Program-made: the position numbers and the translations under genes | Assembly (NCBI RefSeq): GCF_021462225.1 | Contig: NC_061802.1 | Coordinates: 4,979,859-5,043,858 of the forward strand | Direction: 5' to 3' | Length of the DNA: 64,000 bases | Origin: Girardinichthys multiradiatus | Lineage: Eukaryota; Chordata; Actinopteri; Cyprinodontiformes; Goodeidae | Notes under the pieces: generated by a model | Told to the model about the DNA's origin: nothing | What the model saw: the letters and a program-made list of their open reading frames with translations, nothing else | The model's database searches: none | Part shown: piece after piece, positions 43,016-54,613 of the stretch | Layout of the letters: every line of letters begins with the position of its first letter | Numbering within the stretch: position 1 is the stretch's first letter

Positions 43016-43995
43016 TCTTAGGTTTTGGTGCAGGCATTATTGGATTGATCAGGGGGAACACACCTGTAAAGAAAAGTCAGCTACGTTTTTAGGTTTTTGT
43101 GGCACTAGTGGCCTTTATTCATTGGTAGCTGAACAGGAAGAAGAGAAGAGAGATGGGGAAGACATGCAGCGGGCCCAGGGCCCATAATCAAACCGGAGAC
43201 TACTGATCCATGAGGCACCCTATAGACAGCTACTTTTAATAACATTTATTTCATATCAATTATTATTTGTAAATTATTGTATAAAACATTCAGAAACAAA
43301 GAATACAACCAAGGATTTTAACTTTTTTTTAGTTACAATTAATTTGACATAAACTAAGAAAATACAAAAACGTCAAAAATGGATGTAACAGGTTAAATGG
43401 ACACTTTTGTCTCACTACTTTTATTTTCAAGGAAATTAGATTGAAATCATTTCTTGTTTATTAGGTTTCAAATTATGTGGTAAATACTTTTAATTGCAAC
43501 TTAGTCATTTGTTTTTGTACAGTTTTTCACAAGTGGTTCAAAAAATAGCTTTATTTTTCTGTTGCGATTCTGTCCGAGCCAGTTTAAATAGAATAGAATA
43601 CAATAGAATAGAATAAAATATCTTGTAGAGAGATTTTTTCAACAAAAGATATCCTACATCGTGATCTTTAGAAGCTCAAGACAATATCTCATTGTCCACC
43701 GTGGGTTTTCTCAGACAAATTGTGATCAATGTGGAAAGGTTGTGGTTGATATCTTTGGTGCAGGAGAAGGTATGATGAAGCTAACCCAGAAACTCTACTT
43801 CAGTAGGGGTGGCACAGAAAAGAAACAATCAATGCCACCAAAAAAATTTTTGCCTTGACAGATTTTATTCTGTTTTGCCTTTTTGTTTCAGATTATTAAA
43901 TAAATGTTAATATCATACAAAGATAACCTGCGTAAATTCAAAATGCAGTTTTCAATAAATGATTTCATTTATATAGGAGAAAAGGCTATCCAAAA
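43016..43995. other. AT-rich sequence with an AGAATAG tract
   Basis: Nothing recognised, apart from a short (AATAG)n-like tract (ATAGAATAGAATACAATAG) at 43588-43620, a common LINE-tail-type microsatellite. Confidence 0.45.
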
Positions 43996-43999
43996 CAAC

Positions 44000-44660
44000 A
44001 TGGCTGTATGTAAAAAAGTATTGACCTCCCTAAACCTAATAACTGGTTGTGACAACAACAGCCTTCAATCATTTTTAATAACTGCCAATTAAAATCTGAC
44101 ATCTTTGTACAGGAGTTTTAGCCCACTCTTCTTTTCAAAATTGTTTAATTCAGCAACCTTGCAGGTTTTCTGAGATAAACAGCTTGTTTAAGATCTAAAC
44201 TTTGACTAGGGAAATCCAAAACCTGCATTTTGTCTTTTTGAGCAATTCAAATGTGAATTTGCTGTTGTGCTTTAGATTGCTATCCTGACTTTTAACCTCC
44301 TTCAGCGTTTTCTCATTAAGAGCAGAATTTATGGTTCCTTCACTTTTGACAACTCATCCGTGTCCAGGAGCAAATAAACCCCAGATCATCAAACTAATGT
44401 ATCACCAACAGGTTTGACTGTCAGTGTGATGTTTTGTCTTGAATGCAATTAGTTTGATGCCAGATGTAATGGGCCACACACCTTTGTAAAAGTTCTACTT
44501 TTGTTTTGTCAGTCCTCAAAATATTTTCCACACATTTTCTGGGATAATTAAGATTCTTTTGGAAAATCTGAGACAGGCCCTTGTTTTTTGCTTTTTGGTT
44601 GCTCTATTGGAGAGTTTGTCTTTGATTTGCAGTGCCCTAGGTGTTGTTTTTGTTTGTTGG
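44000..44660 (-). mobile_element. Decayed Tc1-like relic
   Basis: The plus strand reads like a reverse-oriented Tc1 element: AAAAAAGTATTGACCTCCC at the end, then TAATAACTGGTTGTGACAAC, TTTTAGCCCACTCTTC, AAACTTTGACTAGGGAAATCC, TGCTATCCTGACTTTTAACC and TGCCAGATGTAATGGGCCAC. The order follows that of a common fish Tc1 family from its end to the middle of the gene. No frame is open. The other end is missing and the next repeat begins at about 44670. Confidence 0.65.
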
Positions 44661-44669
44661 ATTATTCAC

Positions 44670-44850
44670 TGAGCCCCTGGGTGAGACCCACTCTTTTTAC
44701 AAATGTCTGTAGATGCAGTCCCCATGTCTAGGAGCGGGATTATATGCCCCTGTGGCCATGAAAGTGATCAGAACATCTAAACTCAATGGTTTGGTTGAGT
44801 GAGTCAATACTTCTGGCATTGAGTGCGTACATAAATTGTCTAAAACTAGA
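44670..44850 (-). mobile_element. Terminal fragment of another Tc1-like family
   Basis: GAGACCCACTCTTTTTACAAATG, GCCCCTGTGGCCATGAAAGTG and GTGAGTCAATACTTCTGGCA match the terminal region of the family seen at 58730-59285. Its direct abutment on the relic at 44000 suggests one element was truncated by, or deleted together with, the other. Confidence 0.6.
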
Positions 44851-45275
44851 AAAATAAAATTTCACAGCCACTATCTAAAAAAGGTCTCTCATAGTCTGTC
44901 AATGTTGTTATGTTACAGAAGCAATTGAATTTTAATACATTTCTGCTGAAACTTTCAGTTTTTAAACATTTAGACTTCTCAAGTTACTCCTGCTGATGGT
45001 GGAAATTTGAGGACAATGTGGAAGCAAAGGATTTCTTACAACAAAATAACAAGTTCCCAGGTATAATTTAATACTTATTCCTGAACATCCACTGGCAGCT
45101 CACTAAACATAAGTTCACACTGCTGCACTATGAATATTAAGAAGAGAAAATTCCTCACATGCAGGTGCATATGCACACAGACCATAGAGTTCAGCTTAAA
45201 GCTCCCTGTTGTGCTGCTCCTATAAGAGACATCTCAGGTGGAAAATAGAATAAAAATAAAAAACTTGTTTTCATT
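44851..45275. other. Unrecognised sequence
   Basis: No clear feature. Confidence 0.4.
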
Positions 45276-45279
45276 TCAG

Positions 45280-45700
45280 AGAGAGGCTCAAGCTTGAGTG
45301 AAGACTGTTTGAAAGCGAGCAAGATGAGGAGGTTTAGATGGGGAAATGCAGAGAAAAGGAGGGATAGAAGGACAAAGAGAAAGAACGAGAGGCAGCGCAA
45401 GAAAGATTTGGAGGAGGTTTTAATTGTTTTCCCATGATGCTTTGAGGAGGGCTCAGGGCTCAAAGCGTCGGAGCAGAAAGCTGTTGGAGTGCCTATCGTC
45501 CTGGCAACCAAGCCTGACCCTGCCGCACACACGAACATGCACACGCACATGTAGACACGTGCATGTTGCAGTTCATTTAGAGTCTGACATCAGCAGGGAG
45601 GTATGCAGAGGGGGAGAGGGGGGTTTATTCAGATCAGGCGGCTTTAAGTTTTGTGGAAGTGATGATGAGGAGAGCATGAAGGAGGGAAGAGGAGGATAAA
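45280..45700. promoter_or_regulatory. GC-richer, purine-rich block; possible conserved element
   Basis: A purine-rich run (GAAAAGGAGGGATAGAAGGAC) leads into TGTTTTCCCATGATGCTTTGA, GGGCTCAAAGCGTCGGAGC and GGCAACCAAGCCTGACCC. The sequence is complex and differs from the flanks. The frames that cross it, about 90-120 codons on the two strands, show no recognisable domain. Confidence 0.25.
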
Positions 45701-46290
45701 GAGAAGAAGTGAAGGGGAAACAATTTATGAGTGACAAGAGATGACAAAAGCAAGAAAACTACCTAGAATTATAAAGTTGTGTAAAGTTAATGACACTTTC
45801 AACATGAAGTTTTTGTTTCTCCAGTAAAATTGTTTTATAACTTTGTGCTGCATTTGTTTTTAGCCAACTTGCATAAGTTTGCAATGTTCCTGTCTCCTGA
45901 GATTTAAATACTGCGTGGCAGTTAACATCCTGGTTATTTTTGTGATTCTCAGAAGTGTAATAAGTAAATTAAATTGTCATTTTTTCTCTTAGTGCAGTGT
46001 AGGAAGAAGATGACTAATCCTATAAAAAAAAAAAAAAACAGACTGATGGACGTAGGAAGACATTTGTGGAAATTAAAACTTCAGTCACTCACATAGTGAC
46101 AGTACAACAAAGATAACAACTTCCATTGTAATTTGAAATAGCTGTTATTAGTGCCACTGGAGTAGTAATTTTTTATGGTTCACATTGTTGGAAAAATCAG
46201 TATTGTCAGCAAAAAAAGATATTCTCAGTTAACATAAAATATTTAAATGTGATTGTAGCTGTAAAACTGTGGAAAATAAAGTGACTTACA
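45701..46290. other. AT-rich unique sequence
   Basis: No feature other than an A15 run at 46026-46039. Confidence 0.4.
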
Positions 46291-46294
46291 AAAT

Positions 46295-47410
46295 ATGTAT
46301 TTGAACTTGTTCTAGTTACAATAAAAAAACAATTCAGAGTAGTTTACAAGGATTTTATGTGATAAAACAACACAAAGTGGACCAAGGATTTCCCTGTTTT
46401 TATATTATTATTTATTTATATGCAGCTTTTAAGTCTGGGAGAACCACCATGATCCAGCATGGATTAGCGTTTGTGATGGTCTATCACAGGGGTACCCAAC
46501 TAAAATAGCAGGAGGTCCACTACCTCGATCATCCAAACACTTTGGCGTCCGAACATTTTAAATCAACTGACCAAAATATTTTATTTTATTTTTATTTAAA
46601 ATTTAATTAACACTAGAGTTTTTGTTTTGTAACTACTGTAACTAAATTATTCATATGCCCATGAAATCATCTGCTGAACAGAAAAGTGAAATCCAATTTA
46701 AGTACCAATATTAAACAGACTTTGAATGGCACAGTCGAGCTGGGTCAGTACATCTTGGTAGAACAAGTTCTGCTGTCCTTGTTGTGCTTGTGGCAGGCAG
46801 GGCTATTTGCTTAACCTTTTACTTGAGTTGTTCTTCTTTTCCATCTAAAAGTGTTCTACCACAACTTCCATGCACTCTTTGATCACTTCAGAGTCAGTAA
46901 AAGGCTTTTTGTGTCTAAACACGTATTTTTGACAAAGCCGTCTTCTTTTACTCACTCATCTGTACACCACCAAGTCAATGTACTATCAGCAAGTGTGAGC
47001 TCCCAAACTAGTAACTTAAACCGTGTTCAAGGACCCCGCATGACTTCTTCTTTTTTGTCGTTTTCTGGCAGTTGGCATACAACGATGTGGTGCATTACCG
47101 CCACCAACTGGCTTGGTGTGGATCAGATCATGTGGCTGACCTACATAGCTGCCCGTCGTGCCTTTTCAGAAGTCAGACACTGCAACGGTCAGGAATAAAA
47201 TGTCTAAATCTATCTACATAGTAAATGAGAAAATACTTTGAGGCCTGGACAAAAACGCTCTGTGGATTCAGATTTGGAGTGGAGTCTGGGGTTTGGGGAC
47301 CTCTGGTCTATTACATACAATTTCCTAAAATACATTGAAGTTTGTCATTTAACATAACAAAATGCAGAAAAGTACAAGAGTTATGAATACTTATGCAGGA
47401 CACTGTTACC
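46295..47410. mobile_element. Tc1-derived MITE split by a hAT element
   Basis: The left arm (46300-46385) reads GAACTTGTTCTAGTTACA and GGATTTTATGTGATAAAACA, CACAAAGTGG. The right arm (46470-46486 plus 47306-47405) reads GTTTGTGATGGTCTATCA and, after the gap, GTCTATTACATACAATTTCC, AACATAACAAAATGCAG and GAATACTTATGCAGGACACTG. These are inverted copies of the terminal region of the 24430-type Tc1. Only about 90 bp separate the arms, so there is no gene. The hAT at 46487-47305 sits inside the right arm. Confidence 0.75.
46487..47305. mobile_element. Non-autonomous hAT-like element, 819 bp
   Basis: The ends are CAGGGGTACCCAACT and, complemented, CAGAGGTCCCCAAACC, short hAT-type inverted repeats. 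An 8-bp duplication with one mismatch flanks it (GTCTATCA at 46479-46486 and GTCTATTA at 47306-47313). The host sequence reads on across the gap. Inside, a plus-strand frame of 115 codons (46851-47198) includes SFSGSWHTTMWCITATNW, which matches no transposase domain I know. A hAT transposase is not present, so it must be mobilised in trans. Confidence 0.8.
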
Positions 47411-48660
47411 ATACCATCATCAACAGGATGAAACTTTATTTGTGTGATGTTTTAACACTTTGGGCTTCAACAGGTCAGCTAAAAACAAAAACAAATGCAA
47501 CAGGTGGTACTTTTTCCAGTCAAAGATGTTTATCTAAAGTAAATCTGCAGCTTTTATTGCTTTTACCTTGCTTGGAAGTCTTGTATCGTCTCCAATGCAG
47601 AAAACTAGAAATGCAGAATAAACCACCTAACTTTTATCCTTCAGAATCTTTAGAATAACATTTCAGCAAGACAAAATTTCATCTTCTTGACTCTGCTCTA
47701 AAGAATACGTGACAAACGTTTTACATTCAGCTTATAAAACCTTCTAAAAAGGCGTTCACAGATGATTGGCTGCTTTTATAAGGTGTAAAGTTTAGATGTA
47801 CAAATGTTTTGAGTCGATATCCTTCCAATGGTACTTTCAAGTGGCTCAAGAAAACAACCAAAGTGGAAACCTAAGTGTATCATCTTGACTCTCAGAATGA
47901 TAACAATGCATTTTAAGTTGATGCATTGCAACATGTTATGTCTGTACCTACTCATGCTTTTTGCTCTTCAAAAAGGTAAACTCATGCAATCAGTCAGTCA
48001 TTACCTTTATAAATCAACTAAACATTTTTGAATCAGCAGATATAAAGAACGTTTGCACCTGGGTAATGGATAGTGGGATTTTCTGTTTAGTGCATCTGTC
48101 ATAGTGTAATTATAAATTCTTTTTAACCAGGAGAATAGATTTTACTGTAAAGTGGATAATTTGAGTACTGTAACTTTTTGCTTTCCACAAACACTTTTGT
48201 GACATTACATCAATTTCTAATTGACACTAATTTGCCAATACTGATTAGGCATCATATGCAACCAAGACTTTACCAGTAGCAATTTACCTTTCCTTACCTA
48301 AAACTTCTGCCTTGTCAGGTACAGATTATGAATTTAAAGTGAACAGCTAGAAACGAACCCCTTAATTCTCGCTAATGTTCTGAATATTGCTGGACTGAAT
48401 GGTTTCGTGACCTTAGGAATAGACTGAATACAGTTGTTTATTTTCTGAAAGGTTCTTCTGGTGAAAATATTAAAAACAATTGTCTGACATCCTTTCTTAA
48501 ATAGCATAATGCCTTCAAAAAATTTATATAGTGACATACAATATCATCGTTTCCTGAAAAAGATTTGTATCATTTAGAAGCATTCCTAAAACTGTCCTTG
48601 AAGATACTCATTCATACAAAGATGTAAACACTTCACTATTCTGACCAAGACTGTTAAAAC
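47411..48660. other. AT-rich unique sequence
   Basis: About 1.2 kb with no recognisable transposon end, RNA gene or protein motif. The frames of 67-98 codons have no domain signature. Confidence 0.45.
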
Positions 48661-49090
48661 GTTTTCTTCACGTGACATTAGGTCAGGTTTTTAAACTGCG
48701 GAAAAATGTACTCGTCCTGTTGGAAGAGAATCTTATGTTTGTTGGGGATGGAGGGACAGATGGAGGACAAAAAAGAGAGAAAGTTTGGACTTCTTTGTTT
48801 CCAGGCCTTGAAGTGAGACCAAAAGCTTTCCTTCCCTCCTGCTTCTCTCTTTTCCGCTCTCCATCGTTCATTCGACATACGGCCCAACTTCTCTCCTTGT
48901 TTCAGCTCTTCCTTTTTTTCAATCTTTAAATCACCCATTTTTAACCTGCCGTCCTCCTGCTCTTTGACTTTCAAGATTTCCTGTCCGCTCTTCATCTCTT
49001 TTTCCCCCTGTTTTCCATCTCTTCCTCCTCTTCACCTCCTCCACCTAACCTCCTCCTCTGCCCACCCATACTGTCTCTGCAGGGAGCCGC
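48661..49090. other. Pyrimidine-rich region ending in an acceptor-like site
   Basis: From about 48820 the plus strand is strongly pyrimidine-rich (CTTCCCTCCTGCTTCTCTC, CCATCTCTTCCTCCTCTTCACC) and ends TGTCTCTGCAG at 49072-49082. A frame of limited length follows (PLHTENESKGKGEKYPFN) and dissolves into CACACA repeats. It could be an intronic polypyrimidine tract with a weak exon, or just a polypurine/polypyrimidine tract. Confidence 0.3.
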
Positions 49091-49563
49091 TTCACACTGA
49101 GAATGAATCAAAAGGCAAAGGGGAGAAATATCCTTTCAACATGCATGCATACACACACACATATACACAGACATGCACACACAGACACACACACACACGC
49201 ACAAACAGACCAGAGGACTGTGTGGGAATGAACGAAGGGGCCTCGCTCAAATCCCTGTCTCTAGGCAACCAGTAGGGATATGCTGAGGGAATAGCATTAA
49301 AGTTGTAGAAAAACACACAAAGACACACACACTTTCAGGCTTACTCCCTTTCTCTTGGTATTTGTGAAACCAATCAGAAATGCTGAATGATACTGAGAGA
49401 GAAAAAGTGAGTGATCCATGTTGCCATGATGTGTTTGAAGGACTTGCTAAGCATCAAACCAGCACTGGATAAAGAAGTGAGCAACAGCGCTAAGGATGTG
49501 TTGGGAGAGCAGTGCATGCTTGCAAATTTCATCACAACAAAAAGCCACTTGTGCTTATTTTAG

Positions 49564-49564
<1 letters not shown>

Positions 49565-49611
<47 letters not shown>
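49565..49611. repeat. (TG)n microsatellite
   Basis: A pure (TG)n tract of about 47 bp immediately upstream of the acceptor-like sequence of the candidate exon. Confidence 0.95.
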
Positions 49612-49612
<1 letters not shown>

Positions 49613-49626
49613 TGCCACCTCTGCAG

Positions 49627-49711
49627 CTGGCCCTCCATCAGCAGATTAATAAGCTTTGTTGCCACGCCGACCGGAACCTACTGACAACCATCCAGGCCCA
49701 CGGCACTCTGG
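49627..49711 (+). CDS. Candidate orphan exon (85 nt), gene unknown
   Basis: The segment is preceded by GCCACCTCTGCAG (acceptor-like AG at 49625-49626) and followed by GTAACG at 49712 (donor-like). One phase is open through it and reads LALHQQINKLCCHADRNLLT then TIQAHGTLG. Composition is balanced and coding-like, unlike the (GT)n tracts on either side, and no known repeat is recognised. If it is an exon, its length of 85 nt means it shifts phase between introns. No stop, start or partner exon is identifiable in the window, and I do not recognise the peptide. A conserved non-coding element is the main alternative. Confidence 0.3.
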
Positions 49712-49790
49712 GTAACGGTCTGACTGGCCGCAAGCTGGTCCTGTTTTTACAGCTCTGTTTTATCCCACACCATGCTCCTCTATGTGTCTG

Positions 49791-49799
49791 GTGTGTGTG

Positions 49800-49832
<33 letters not shown>

Positions 49833-49860
49833 CTGTGTGTCTGTGTGTCTGTGTGTGTGC
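49791..49860. repeat. (GT)n microsatellite with interruptions
   Basis: A (GT)n tract with CGT and CTGT interruptions, about 70 bp. It produces long cysteine/valine or histidine/threonine frames that are not genes. Confidence 0.95.
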
Positions 49861-49861
49861 A

Positions 49862-50565
49862 ATTGTTAATTGCTCTTCTTTTGCCAATGTCATCACTGTG
49901 GCCACAGATGTTTTTTTTTCTTCCTGTAGGACCCCCGGAACAGACACACAACACAAACACACACATTCATATAAAGGCTCAGGAAACACTTTCAAGCTTT
50001 TGACTCAAGTCTCTGTTCCTAGTTGAGGCTATTTTTATGCTCTCCTCTCCATCTTTCTGTTAAACAGCAGTTTTGCTTGGCCTTCTTCCAAATGTTTATA
50101 GTGCAGCTAAAAAAATATTCTTGTTTCTTGACACAGTTAAGAAATACATCTTGGAAAAATAAGTACTGAACAAAATGTTTTTGTCTGTAGAAATATTTCT
50201 CATTGGTTATTGACTTGAAATATATACCAGAAATTGATAACAATGGACGTAATTTACCAATACAATGAAAACATTTCACAATAGTTGTGCCAATTCACAG
50301 TCATTATCACCTCATGGCATTTTAAAAGTCAAACAGATCCAGTTTACGTACAGAAATAGGTCTATGTAATCAGATCATTCCAATCATACATTCAATGTAT
50401 TTTTATGCTAGTAATAATATAATGCAGGGAATTTCTGTTTATTAGAACCATTGGAAAAAGGGTTTCAAACCAGATGATGCATCAAATTGTTAACTTTGCA
50501 GCAATACTGAGATGGTAGAAAGGAACAACTCAATTTTAACAGGCAGAAATCTACAGCAGAACCTG
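49862..50565. other. Unrecognised AT-rich sequence
   Basis: No feature is recognised. An acceptor-like TTTTTTTTTCTTCCTGTAG occurs at 49912-49930, but the frame after it soon runs into CACACA sequence. Confidence 0.4.
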
Positions 50566-50569
50566 ACTC

Positions 50570-51320
50570 AGTGTGAGAGGAGACACACAACCCCTGGTCT
50601 TTCCATAGGTAACCTTTTGTGTAATAAGTGTAATGACACTGGGAAAAAGTATTGAACCCATGAAAAAGCTGGGAAAGAAAACCAAGAATCCATCTGAAAC
50701 CTGCCAGTATTTAGACTGCAACCCCGCTACCTATTAGAGCCAGTTAATGTCAGCTGATTTGTGCATAACCAGATGGTCCTTTCATTATTTCTGAGAGAAG
50801 ATTCAAAATACTAATTAGAAGAGTTGTCCAAGAACAAATGACCACTGTAACATGATGTTACAAGACCTGGAATTCGTAGGTAACGTTTTTCTATGAAACT
50901 AGCAAGAGATGCACCCTTCCCCAACAGCATCTATTTGTATTCACCACACAACACTCCACCGCTTTAGAAACGGATTGTGAAACTCATTAGAAGGTTGTTG
51001 CAGAACATTTAGACAAAGCATTAAAATACTGAGAAAACATAGTTCAATCAGATGGGACTAAAAATGGCAATGCCATTGCACACACAATGTTTGTAGGATG
51101 AATAACACTAACTGCACGTGAACTTAGGAGTGAGGCAGGTTTTTAGCATATAATACTGATAAAGTTCATAAACTGCTAGAAGGGAAAAATGTAGCGAGGC
51201 ATTTGTGATCAGACTCAAAGGATGAAACCTTGGTAGTGGGAGGGATTGGGATTTTCAGTGAGACAATGACTCCAAACATCTGGTGTGATTCCATGTCAAT
51301 AGCTACATTAGAATAATATT
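50570..51320 (+). mobile_element. Decayed Tc1-like element, plus strand
   Basis: The order of motifs follows one fish Tc1 family from its start: ACTGGGAAAAAGTATTGAACC, GAAAGAAAACCAAGAATCC, AGAAGAGTTGTCCAAGAAC, ACAAGACCTGGAATTCGTAGG, TTCACCACACAACACTCCACC, GCAGAACATTTAGACAAAGC, ATAGTTCAATCAGATGGGAC (first catalytic D region) and TCAGTGAGACAATGACTCC (second D, QDNDS-like). The frames are lost, with several internal deletions between the first and second aspartate. The end beyond the second D is not recognisable. Confidence 0.75.
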
Positions 51321-53955
51321 TGCTGAAAACATATTGACACGTTGAATATTTTAACATATATTTTCTAAGAAGTATGGTTCTCTCACAAAAGTTAATAGGT
51401 CCCCCCTTAAATTCTAGGAATAAAATCTAGAAATAAAACAATCTTATTAGGACTAGAAATATCTTAAACTACCATCTGAAACTGTTTTCTGTTCTTTGTA
51501 TGAAGCACTTCTAACTTATACTAAACTCTTAATCTTTTCTGTCATGTTTGCTTTCAGACTTTTAAGGTCACTTCTACCTCATTGTACACTGTTTCTAACT
51601 TTTTAGTCATACATTTTAAATACTACAGCAAACTGTTGACTTTTCTGTTTTTTTCCCTTTGGGCTTTGTGTTTCTGACCCCTGACCTCCCTTGCTGTGGG
51701 CCACAAAGTAGATGTTCTCGCTTTTTCAGCTCATTGTGCAGTCTTACCCATTGTAAGTCATTGTTGCTGCAACAGCAGGCTGTTTGTCGCTCCTAAATGA
51801 GGGCTGAGGTTACTCAGACAGAGCTGGCATAGCAACTTACAGGTCAAGTCCAAGGTAAAAGCCAGAGAAATGCGTCATACATATAAATCATATTAGAAAT
51901 TATATTAAAAAGAAACTTTTTGTCAGTGCAGACAATTTTTTTTGCAGTTTAAACCCTGACTGAAAGAAATAAGAAAATGTATTATGTCATACAGCTTGTC
52001 ACCCCCATAAGAAAGCTTGAGGATTAAAGGCAAAAGGACAAGTGTGTCTTAATGGAGCCAAAGGCCAGAGAAAGTCTCCACTTTGTCCCAAAGTCAAATA
52101 AAAATGATCAGCATGTTTATTTTTCTGTCCCTACGTTGTTTGCCATTCTCTTTTTTTTATATACATCAGTTTGCTTTACAGCTTCGTCCCACATTTGTTT
52201 CCCATCAATCATAGTTTTAGTTTGTTTTTGGTTTTTTTTGTCAGAAACTGTCACCACACTCAGCCATTTCTTGCTTTATGCATTAGGGCACATGAAGTAG
52301 CAGTGCCCCCTGGTGACAGACTATCATTACAGCAGAAGTTTGAACCAACAACTCTCAAATCAATGTCTCATCTTTCAATGTCTTTGTTTCTAAAAACAGA
52401 TTGTGGACTTCCAGTTTGTAGAAACAGAGGAAAGGTCCAAGTATCTTGTTGGAGTTCTATTCCTAAAAATCCAGGATAAGAAAGAAATACGCAGAAATAA
52501 TTTATTTTCTTCACATTTGAGAAACAGTTGACAAGCTTGAATAAATGTGTCATAAGGAAAGAAATTATTTTTGAGTTAACTAATATAATTAATCTTATAC
52601 AGGAAGTACACTCTCATTTTAAAACTGCTTCAGTCTGCATCAATCTGCTTTAATGTACTACCAGACTGTGAAGCCACATTAAAGCAACCGCACCAACAGA
52701 AAATACCCACCTCTGTCAAGTCGTGAGGCGTTTTCTGTCAGATCATTTCCCTCAGCTTTATGTTCTGACGTCCCTCTGAGGGGCTCTTGTCTTCAATCAG
52801 CCTCTTTTAGGTGTAATAGAGTCATGTGAAACCACTTGCAGCGTAGTTTTTGGGATCAGGTGTGATTTCCACAGACAAGATGACTGACATTGACAGCCAG
52901 ATAGGAGAACAAGTCCATGTCAACACATTTGTACTCTATAACTGCGTTATATTTGTGTGATAATTATTTGCATTATAGAAATGAGTGGAATAGAATGATA
53001 TGAGGTGGAGAAAGAATAGAGCAGAATCAAAGCAAAAGTAAAAAATGACTTGACATTTGGTCCGAGTTAAATTAAGCATGACCAAATGCCTCAGACTGCA
53101 GACCTCAGTGAAAGCTACTTTGTCTGACCAAGCTCCGTCTGCCTTAATGAAGCTAAAAGAGTCTTAAACAGCTTAACACGGTGTTCAGGTTTCTACCTGT
53201 GTAAGGCTATACAATGAGTGTAATGATGCACAGAGCAATGATGTGTGCATGGATGTGTGCACAGGACAGAAAAACTCTGTGCACAAAAACTTACTGTATG
53301 CATGTGTACGTGACGGGGGAATTGTGTCTGGGTAAACAGAGACGACATCAGAGTCCATATTAGAGGATAATTACATTTAAACAACGGGAGCCTGTTCCCA
53401 TGAAGAATCCTGGAGAATTATCATCGCTTATTGGTCCTTTACGTTGTCCCTTTTTTTATGCGTATGGATGTGTGCCTAATTATTTTGTTAGCCTTAAATG
53501 GCCTCTGCATACTCTGGGTGGACCTGTTAGGGGTTTTTTTGTTTAGTGTAAACCCTTTAAAACTTTGCAAGTTGGCAGATTTCTCGCTGCTTTTTTTTGG
53601 TCATTATCAAATGTGATGGCTTTAAAACTACTGCTGAAACTGTGCAAAACCTGAATCTAAAACATAGTTTATTTCATAGTAAAAGATTTTCTTCTACAAT
53701 CTCCCCGCGATCTACAGATGAAACCATTTTTCCTCACTGTCTGAACAGTAAATTAGATTAAACTTTTAGTGTTTTATGTAAGTAGGGGTTACCAAAATAT
53801 TTCTATTTGCATAATGACTGAATTACAGGGTGTTTTTAATATTAATATATACATTTAAATTATTAGGCCTACATATAAACAATTCGACCTTTGAGTTAAA
53901 TGGAGTTACACCTGTTGCTGTATTTTAAGGCAACACTTTAAACAAACTATTATTT
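51321..53955. other. Long stretch without a recognisable gene or complete repeat
   Basis: About 2.6 kb with frames up to 102 codons, none with a motif. A CAGTGCCCCCTGGTGACAGAC segment at 52301-52321 recalls common retroposon or CTCF-like text (CCCCCTGGTG). That match is short and may be chance. Confidence 0.45.
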
Positions 53956-53959
53956 AACA

Positions 53960-54178
53960 CAGTGATCTCAAACTCCAGTCCTCGACGGTTGGTGTCCAGC
54001 AACTTTTAGATACATCTTTGCTTCAACACACCTGACTCTAATATTAGCTCTAACATTAGCAGAACCCTGAAGAGCTTGACTGAATGCTAGTTAATCAGTT
54101 TAGCTATTTGATTCAGGTGTGTAGAGCAAGGGACACATCTAAAAGTTGCAGGACACCGGCCCTCGAGGACTGGAGTAT
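53960..54178. mobile_element. Palindromic MITE, best preserved copy
   Basis: Left arm: CAGTGATCTCAAACTCCAGTC, CAGCAACTTTTAGATACATC, CAACACACCTGA. Right arm: TTCAGGTGTGTAGAGCAAGGG, ACACATCTAAAAGTTGCAGG, CCCTCGAGGACTGGAGT. The arms are inverted copies over about 75 bp around a spacer of about 70 bp. It encodes no protein. The outer right end is slightly truncated. No clear target duplication was found. Confidence 0.8.
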
Positions 54179-54497
54179 AATATAGCAGCATGGGAAAATA
54201 AAAACAATCTGCCGAGATATCAGGAAGAAAATTGCTTTGGGTGTGATTTCCAGATGACGGAAGATGCCATGTTCTTCTGCTCATACAATGATACGCAAGT
54301 ATCCAACCATCATTCTGTTCAGGAAGGAAGCAGATTGTGTGTCATAAAGATGAAAACATTTTAGTACAAAATGTGTGTTACAACCTCAAAACAAAATACC
54401 TTGTAAAAAGCTGGTTTAAGCTAGTAAGAGTGTCATTAGCCACACTGAAACGACTCCAAAAGTTGAAAAGCTACTCAGAGAGGAAGAAGCCATTAAC

Positions 54498-54612
54498 CCA
54501 GGGCTGTTCAGAGTCTGTCCTTGAAGGCCAGTGTCCTGCGTGACTGCAGTTCGGCAAATGCCTGTTAATCAGCCATAGGTGGAAATAAGGTGTGCTGAAG
54601 CAGGGAAACATC
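54498..54612. mobile_element. Related palindromic MITE, partial
   Basis: AACCCAGGGCTGTTCAGAGTC, CCTTGAAGGCCAGTGTCCTG and GGTGTGCTGAAGCAGGGAAAC belong to a sister family of the palindromic MITE (ACATGCAGGACACCGG type). The right arm stops at AACATCTT, where a LINE-tail microsatellite begins. Confidence 0.6.
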
Positions 54613-54613
54613 T

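Noticed and set aside
52301..52325. CTCF-like site (CCCCCTGGTG)
   Set aside because: A single short match without the rest of the motif; expected by chance and common in retroposons.
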